Positions 59,793 to 64,000 of a DNA stretch of 64,000 nt are shown one piece after another; position 1 is the stretch's first letter; each line of letters begins with the position of its first letter. The notes under the pieces were generated by a model, which worked only from the letters and a program-made list of their open reading frames with translations, was not told the DNA's origin and made no database searches. The stretch is from NCBI GenBank assembly GCA_947382645.1, contig CANDAE010000012.1, positions 37,899 to 101,898 of the forward strand, in the 5' to 3' direction. Source of the DNA: Suilimivivens sp009774465 (GTDB lineage: Bacteria > Bacillota > Clostridia > Lachnospirales > Lachnospiraceae). Position numbers and translations under genes: made by a program.

Positions 59793-59849
59793 AATGCCTG
59801 GTCGGTTACGACCAAGGCAGCGAAGCTTGTGAAGATGGGTGAGAACTAG
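59754..59849 (+). repeat. Tandem duplication of the prfA 3' end
   Basis: The last 39 bases of prfA (59754-59792) are repeated at 59810-59849 with a few changes, separated by an inverted CTGGTCGG/CGACCA motif. The second copy lies in the leader of the next gene and runs into its start region. Confidence 0.85.
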
Positions 59850-60153
59850 ATTGGCTGGTGCGGCATTGAGCGGAAAAATTTATGAATATGAATCCCTGCT
59901 TTATGATGCAGGGCAGACAGGCGGTGCTTACGTCATTTTTCCTTATGATATCAGAAAGGAGTTTGGAAGAGGAAGAGTGAAAGTACATGCCACGTTTGAC
60001 GGGGAGCCATATGATGGCAGTATTGTAAATATGGGGGTAAAGAACGCCGATGGGAGTGTGTGTTACATTATAGGCGTGCGTAAAGATATCCGTTCTCGGA
60101 TAGGAAAGCAGCCGGGGGACAAAGTTCTGGTGACAGTCAGAGAACGGGAATAA
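59839..60153 (+). CDS. DUF1905 small beta-barrel protein
   Basis: 104 residues or slightly fewer. GGAYVIFPYDIRKEFGRGRV, KVHATFDGEPYDGS and IGVRKDIRSRIGKQPGD are the core of the DUF1905/YdeI-like barrel family, of unknown function. The start is uncertain: GTG 59839 or TTG 59851, both inside or just after the duplicated prfA tail and without a good RBS. It may be expressed by read-through from prfA. Confidence 0.8.
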   Translation: MRTRLAGAALSGKIYEYESLLYDAGQTGGAYVIFPYDIRKEFGRGRVKVHATFDGEPYDGSIVNMGVKNADGSVCYIIGVRKDIRSRIGKQPGDKVLVTVRERE

Positions 60154-60274
60154 GGCAGGAAGGATGGAGGATGTAATTATCCTTAAAAAGATTTTGGATT
60201 ATTACAGGCAGTTTCCGTGAAAATATAGAGTTTTTGCGTGTAGTATACACAAAAATAGAAAATGAAGACAGGAG

Positions 60275-60305
60275 AAAAAGAGCTAGCTGATAGCTCTTTT
60301 TTTAT
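60275..60305 (+). terminator. Terminator after the prfA/DUF1905 region
   Basis: AAAAGAGCTA / TAGCTCTTTT stem with a T run. The 60154-60432 gap otherwise holds only a TATAAT (60402-60407) 26 bases before the next gene. Confidence 0.9.
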
Positions 60306-60432
60306 TCCATGAAAAATAATGTTCCATGTCATTGGGTAAAAACAGAAGGACACTTTTACTAAACTCTACTGTTGGTAGGTGTTCATTTTTGTGCCGGATT
60401 TTATAATATATCACAGACAGGAGGGCTGAAGA

Positions 60433-61521
60433 ATGAATCAAATCAGGACTGGAGCTTTTATTTCTGAACGCCGGAAAGCAAAAGGCTGGACGCAAAGCCA
60501 GTTGGCAGAAAAGCTGGGAATAACCGATAAGGCAGTTTCAAAATGGGAAACGGGACGGTCTATGCCGGATTTATCTTTGTTTATGCCATTATGTACTCTT
60601 TTAGACATTACTTTAAGTGAACTGTTTGCGGGTGAGTGCATTGCAGAAGAAGAGCTGAAAGAAAAAACAGATGAGGTACTTATGGACGTGATTTCAAACT
60701 GGTTAGGACACGATAAAATGGAAAAAGTACGTTTCCGGGAGTCAAAAAAATGTGATACAGTACCCCAAAATGTTTTGGAAGTTGAAAATGTTTCCAGGCT
60801 TTATGAAAATAATTCTGTATTAGCTGTAAATAACGTGAGTTTTCAGATACCGCAGGGTAGTTTTGTTGGAATTATGGGGGCTTCCGGTTCTGGGAAAACA
60901 ACATTGCTTAATTTAATAGCCACAATAGACAAGCCAACAAATGGGACGATACGAATAAGCGGACAGAATATAGTGGATATACCAGACGAAGCTGCCGCAG
61001 AATTTCGCCGCAGACATTTAGGCTTTGTTTTCCAGGAATACAATCTGCTTGAAACTTTGACTATCTATGAAAATATTGCGCTTGCTTTGACCATTAAAGA
61101 AGTTTCCAAAGAAAGCATTCGGCCAATGATTCAAAGTTTATCTGAAAAGCTGGATATATCGGCAATATTGGATAAGTTTCCATATGAGGTATCGGGAGGG
61201 CAAAGGCAGCGCTGCGCCTGTGCCCGCGCTATTGTGATAAATCCCGATATTATCCTTGCGGACGAGCCTACCGGAGCATTGGATTCCCATGCTGCCAGGC
61301 AGCTTTTAGATACCTTTGCCATGCTTTGCAGAGAATATAATGCAACAATTTTAATGGTCACACATGATGTCATGGCAGCCAGCTATTGTGACAGGATTTT
61401 GTTTATGAAAGATGGCGAAATAAAAGCTGCCTTAAACCGAAAGCAGGAAAGCAAACAGGCCTTTTTCGCGGATATTTTGAAGAAAATAGAATGGATGGAG
61501 GGGGAAGCTGGATGTATTTGA
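60433..61521 (+). CDS. XRE regulator fused to a MacB/BceA-type ABC ATPase
   Basis: 362 residues. Residues 8-62 are an HTH_3 domain (GWTQSQLAEKLGITDKAVSKW) followed by a linker. Residues about 115-345 are an ABC ATPase: Walker A GASGSGKTT (149-157), Q-loop VFQEYNLLE, signature VSGGQRQR, Walker B IILADEPTGALDS and switch MVTHD. The ATPase type belongs to lipoprotein/peptide-antibiotic exporters with FtsX-like permeases, and such a permease overlaps the gene end. The fusion suggests a transporter ATPase that also binds its own promoter. RBS GGAGGG. Confidence 0.9.
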   Translation: MNQIRTGAFISERRKAKGWTQSQLAEKLGITDKAVSKWETGRSMPDLSLFMPLCTLLDITLSELFAGECIAEEELKEKTDEVLMDVISNWLGHDKMEKVRFRESKKCDTVPQNVLEVENVSRLYENNSVLAVNNVSFQIPQGSFVGIMGASGSGKTTLLNLIATIDKPTNGTIRISGQNIVDIPDEAAAEFRRRHLGFVFQEYNLLETLTIYENIALALTIKEVSKESIRPMIQSLSEKLDISAILDKFPYEVSGGQRQRCACARAIVINPDIILADEPTGALDSHAARQLLDTFAMLCREYNATILMVTHDVMAASYCDRILFMKDGEIKAALNRKQESKQAFFADILKKIEWMEGEAGCI

Positions 61522-62858
61522 AACTGTCAATCCGTAATGCCAGGCGTTCTTTTATAAATTATCTTTTATATGTTGTTACCATGATTGTCCTTTTGGCGGT
61601 TATAGAGGTATCTAATTGTATAACCATTATAGGAAAATCAGCTGGTTTTCAAGTAATTTCTCTTCCATTGTTAATAGCAGTTATTCAAATAGTTTTAGTT
61701 GGATATATAGATTTATTTCTGTTAAAACAGCGGGCAAAAGAATTTGCAAACTATCTATTATTAGGTATGGAAAAAAAGAGATTAACCCGGCTGTTCCTAT
61801 GCGAAGTCCTGTTGATTGGCTTTTGCTGCTATATAGCAGGAACAACAATAGGTTTTTCCATATATGGATTTTGGTATTTCCGTGAGCCATTGCACGAAAT
61901 GAAACATTGCGGATTCCTTTATGGTAAAAGTATGTTATATACGTTTCTGTTTTTTTGCTTTATTGAAACAGTGTGTTCTTTTCGATTGAAGCAACGCTTA
62001 GACAAGCTGCAGATAAGGGAGCTGATGTATGAAAGAAACCGCAATCAAGGCGTAAAAAATATAGGAAACCATAAAAAATGGGGCATTATTTTCTTTTTGT
62101 GTTTTGTGTGCTTCATTGGCTGCGTTTGTGGCATTGTTTTTTTGCCGGAAGTTTATATTGTTTATCCCGTATCTGTTGTAGCAATCCCTTTGCTAATATC
62201 TGTTTTCGCTTTTTACAAATGGGTGTTTGGCTATTTATATGCGTACAGGCGAATGAAATCCGTTAAGATATATCAAAAAGACAGGCTATATATTACGGCA
62301 AATGTAACATCAAATTTCAAAACGGCTGCTATGGTTAATGCTGTTTTTTGCATATGCTTTTTATTTTCCGGGGCTTCTTTTGTAACTGGAATATTGATAT
62401 TGCAGCCGGAATTTCAGCTTTTTGATACGGCTATGCGCCAGTGGATGGGAACTTCACAAATAAGTATCTGTATCGTGTTTCTGGTTATTTATTTTTCGAT
62501 ATTATCTTTGCAGCAGATTATAGAGATTAGGCAAAATTCAAAAAGCAATCAGATAATGCGCTGTATGGGAAAAAGCGATAAGCAGATAGCAAGACTTGTG
62601 AATCAGCAGATAGCAATTAAATTGTCCTCTCCAATGATAATGGCTTTATTGATTATTTTATTCTGCATACCGTTACTGAATGGAAAAATGAACTTGGTTT
62701 TGCCGGCTTCTTTGAATCATATTCTGCTCAAATTAACTGGTGAGTTTGGAGTGTATATTATAATTTTCTACATTTGTTATTTTGGAGTTATCAGTGCCAT
62801 GAGCAGGCGATATATAAATGCCTCTGCCGGGAAGAAGGAGCATCTTGTCAAATTATGA
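61512..62858 (+). CDS. FtsX-like permease of the XRE-ABC system
   Basis: 448 residues with about ten hydrophobic segments. LSIRNARRSFINYLLYVVTM is the typical FtsX/BceB N-terminus, and FKTAAMVNAVFCICFLFSGA a second-half repeat. It is shorter than BceB permeases (about 640 residues) and lacks their large extracytoplasmic domain. It overlaps the ATPase gene by 10 bases. With the fused ATPase it probably resists or moves a membrane-active peptide. Confidence 0.8.
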   Translation: MYLKLSIRNARRSFINYLLYVVTMIVLLAVIEVSNCITIIGKSAGFQVISLPLLIAVIQIVLVGYIDLFLLKQRAKEFANYLLLGMEKKRLTRLFLCEVLLIGFCCYIAGTTIGFSIYGFWYFREPLHEMKHCGFLYGKSMLYTFLFFCFIETVCSFRLKQRLDKLQIRELMYERNRNQGVKNIGNHKKWGIIFFLCFVCFIGCVCGIVFLPEVYIVYPVSVVAIPLLISVFAFYKWVFGYLYAYRRMKSVKIYQKDRLYITANVTSNFKTAAMVNAVFCICFLFSGASFVTGILILQPEFQLFDTAMRQWMGTSQISICIVFLVIYFSILSLQQIIEIRQNSKSNQIMRCMGKSDKQIARLVNQQIAIKLSSPMIMALLIILFCIPLLNGKMNLVLPASLNHILLKLTGEFGVYIIIFYICYFGVISAMSRRYINASAGKKEHLVKL

Positions 62859-62928
62859 CATGGTACTGGACAGTTCCCGTCTTGGCATTGACGGATGTGC
62901 CAGGGCAATAGCGGCGCTTTTGGAATAA
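62851..62928 (+). pseudogene. C-terminal scrap of a cytidylate-kinase-like gene
   Basis: Frame reading NYDMVLDSSRLGIDGCARAI and ending ALLE-stop matches the end of the cytidylate-kinase-like family. Nothing of the kinase core is present upstream, where the permease gene ends in another frame. Confidence 0.6.
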
Positions 62929-63154
62929 GACGACATGAGGTTTACAGCACAGGATATACAAAACAGGATGAAAAATGGACAAGTTATGGGAAGGAATGAC
63001 AGAAATGAAACACAGTATATTTGAGTTTGAAATTATGACAGCAATTATTTCTTTTATAGTTTTTATCGTATGATTTGGTCAAAAGACTTTCATTTGAAAT
63101 GTCAGATTGAGCTGCCCGGCTTAAGAGGGAAAATTAAAACCTTTAACAGTAAGG

Positions 63155-63503
63155 GGAGAAACAGTAAGCAATACCGTAAAGAAAAAGCTGCTGCATGTCA
63201 GTGAATGGGATGAAAAGTCAGATACATATACCATGTCTGCATACCTTATTGCTCAACTTGGCGAAAATTTTACCAACGGTGCAGACAAAAAATCACCGGC
63301 GAAAAATTACTCGTACTGGCATGGAATAAAATTAAAGAGATACAGTATCTGGGCGGGGCGTAGTGACCTTCTTAGAAGTTGAAAATGAGGAAAAACTGTT
63401 ATCATTCTATCGGAACAACTGCTTTTCTTAGTTTGATGCCAGACAGACCACATCAGATACGGACGAATCGCATGAGTTGGTGCAGCTTTTAAGGCGGCTC
63501 TAA
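63155..63503 (+). pseudogene. GNAT acetyltransferase-like gene, frameshifted
   Basis: Three pieces in order: LLHVSEWDEKSDTYTMSAYL (from 63155), ITGEKLLVLAWNKIKEIQYL after a frame change at an A run near 63285, and VTFLEVENEEKLLSFYRNN (from 63363). An in-frame TAG then interrupts before HELVQLLRRL-stop at 63503. The last part fits the acetyl-CoA-binding end of GNAT proteins. It is clearly non-functional. Confidence 0.6.
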
Positions 63504-63726
63504 TGCGATTGCGCCACACTGAATAATGTGGATTTTATAGGCAAAAGCACAATTTGTTAATTTGCCGAATCGAAAATAGGGCGGGGTAAATTCCTCACAG
63601 GTGGGGTAAAAGTCATCAAAACCTAACAGCGGCACAGGCGGCTATTTCCAATTGATGCCATAGGAATTTGGGTACTAACAGGCAAAAGTATAGAGAAATG
63701 GCTTAAAATCAAGGGATTTTGGGCAT

Positions 63727-63766
63727 AGAGGGGTTCATCGGAGTGGTTGGTGAACCTCTCTTTTTT
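63727..63766 (+). terminator. Hairpin with T run in the right-end debris
   Basis: AGAGGGGTTCA pairs with TGAACC-TCTCT, followed by six T residues. It terminates whatever crosses this region; no intact gene is visible from 62929 to the window end. Confidence 0.75.
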
Positions 63767-63808
63767 GCGTTTTTGATGCCGCTGATAGGATGGCAATTGG
63801 GGCAGAAT

Positions 63809-63911
63809 TATACTATCACGCAAAAGTCGGAAGTTTCCGTGATAGTATCTGAGTTTTGCGTGAAAGTATAAGGGTTTCCGTGTTTGTTTGGAGTTTCGCC
63901 TGTTTGTAGAA
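63809..63911. repeat. Iteron-like repeats near the window end
   Basis: Four units of 19-21 bases begin with GTTT(C/T) at 63833, 63853, 63874 and 63893, sharing CGTGATAGTAT-, GCGTGAAAGTATA- and CCGTGTTTG-type cores. A 17-bp inverted repeat (63809-63825 / 63854-63870, one mismatch) overlaps them. The pattern resembles iterons before replication-initiator genes of integrative elements, but any such gene would lie beyond the window. Confidence 0.5.
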
Positions 63912-64000
63912 AAATGCTGTTGAAATATGGAAGATAGGGTATAAGGGGGCAAAATTTTTGGAGAAGATAGATATAGTTTCCATGTTACGGATTGGGGGAA

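Noticed and set aside
63833..63911. Iterons considered as CRISPR repeats
   Set aside because: No unique spacers of regular length between units; the pattern is head-to-tail degenerate repeats.
63623..63952. 109-codon antisense frame near the right end
   Set aside because: It crosses the terminator and iterons and has no coding features.
1..64000. tRNA, rRNA and known riboswitch search by eye
   Set aside because: No cloverleaf, rRNA core or recognised riboswitch consensus (purine, SAM, T-box, c-di-GMP) was found; a covariance-model scan would be needed to exclude weak cases.

Overview
The window looks like chromosome from an anaerobic, spore-forming Clostridia, most probably Lachnospiraceae. 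This is inferred from moderate-GC codon use, a SleC-type spore cortex-lytic enzyme gene, a CIRCE-controlled htpG, a DUF5717/DUF5716 operon, a zinc-type L31, and the block rho-rpmE-DUF1385-prmC-prfA. No rRNA or tRNA gene and no CRISPR array was seen.

Layout. 1-9.1 kb: end of a PHP phosphoesterase gene, sbcD, sbcC, a COG2509-type flavoprotein, a parvulin lipoprotein and htpG. 9.2-11.8 kb: accessory patch with an AbiEi antitoxin gene, a decayed AbiEii toxin gene, gene debris and two pyridoxamine-oxidase-type flavoproteins, one fused to an XRE helix-turn-helix. 12.0-23.0 kb: a sleC-like gene split into two in-frame halves by a 9.7 kb element. The element ends in a large serine recombinase gene and carries an ECF sigma/DUF4179 pair, an SPFH gene with a ribbon-helix-helix gene, a DUF5722 protein, lipoproteins and a MarR-flavodoxin operon. 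23.2-30.1 kb: four-gene operon with an Hsp70/actin-like protein, helical-repeat proteins and a membrane coiled-coil protein. 30.3-32.6 kb: polar amino-acid ABC importer. 32.7-38.1 kb: purC, purF, purB and a PurF paralogue without its nucleophilic Cys. 38.1-40.1 kb: aldose-epimerase-like protein and a LacI regulator. 40.2-47.1 kb: operon with phosphofructokinase, TIM-like, LarA-like, NagB-like, NagA and class II aldolase genes. 47.1-54.8 kb: a soluble chemoreceptor fused to a solute-binding domain, a TSUP carrier, an SsuABC/TauABC-type importer whose binding protein is paralogous to the receptor's sensor domain, and a DUF4838 protein. 54.9-60.2 kb: rho, rpmE, DUF1385, prmC, prfA, DUF1905. 60.4-62.9 kb: a one-piece XRE-regulator/ABC-ATPase with an FtsX-like permease. 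62.9-64 kb: gene debris and iteron-like repeats, perhaps the edge of an integrative element.

The most notable items are the split sleC. Joining the two halves at a shared 10-bp core (9/10 identical) restores one continuous frame of about 421 codons, and a sigma-K-like promoter precedes it, so it resembles skin-type developmental excision elements. Next come the receptor with its signalling domain first and binding domain last, and the XRE-ABC fusion. The Hsp70-like operon and the amino-sugar-type operon, which has unusual active-site residues, also deserve attention. All functional statements rest on reading motifs by eye; no database search was run.
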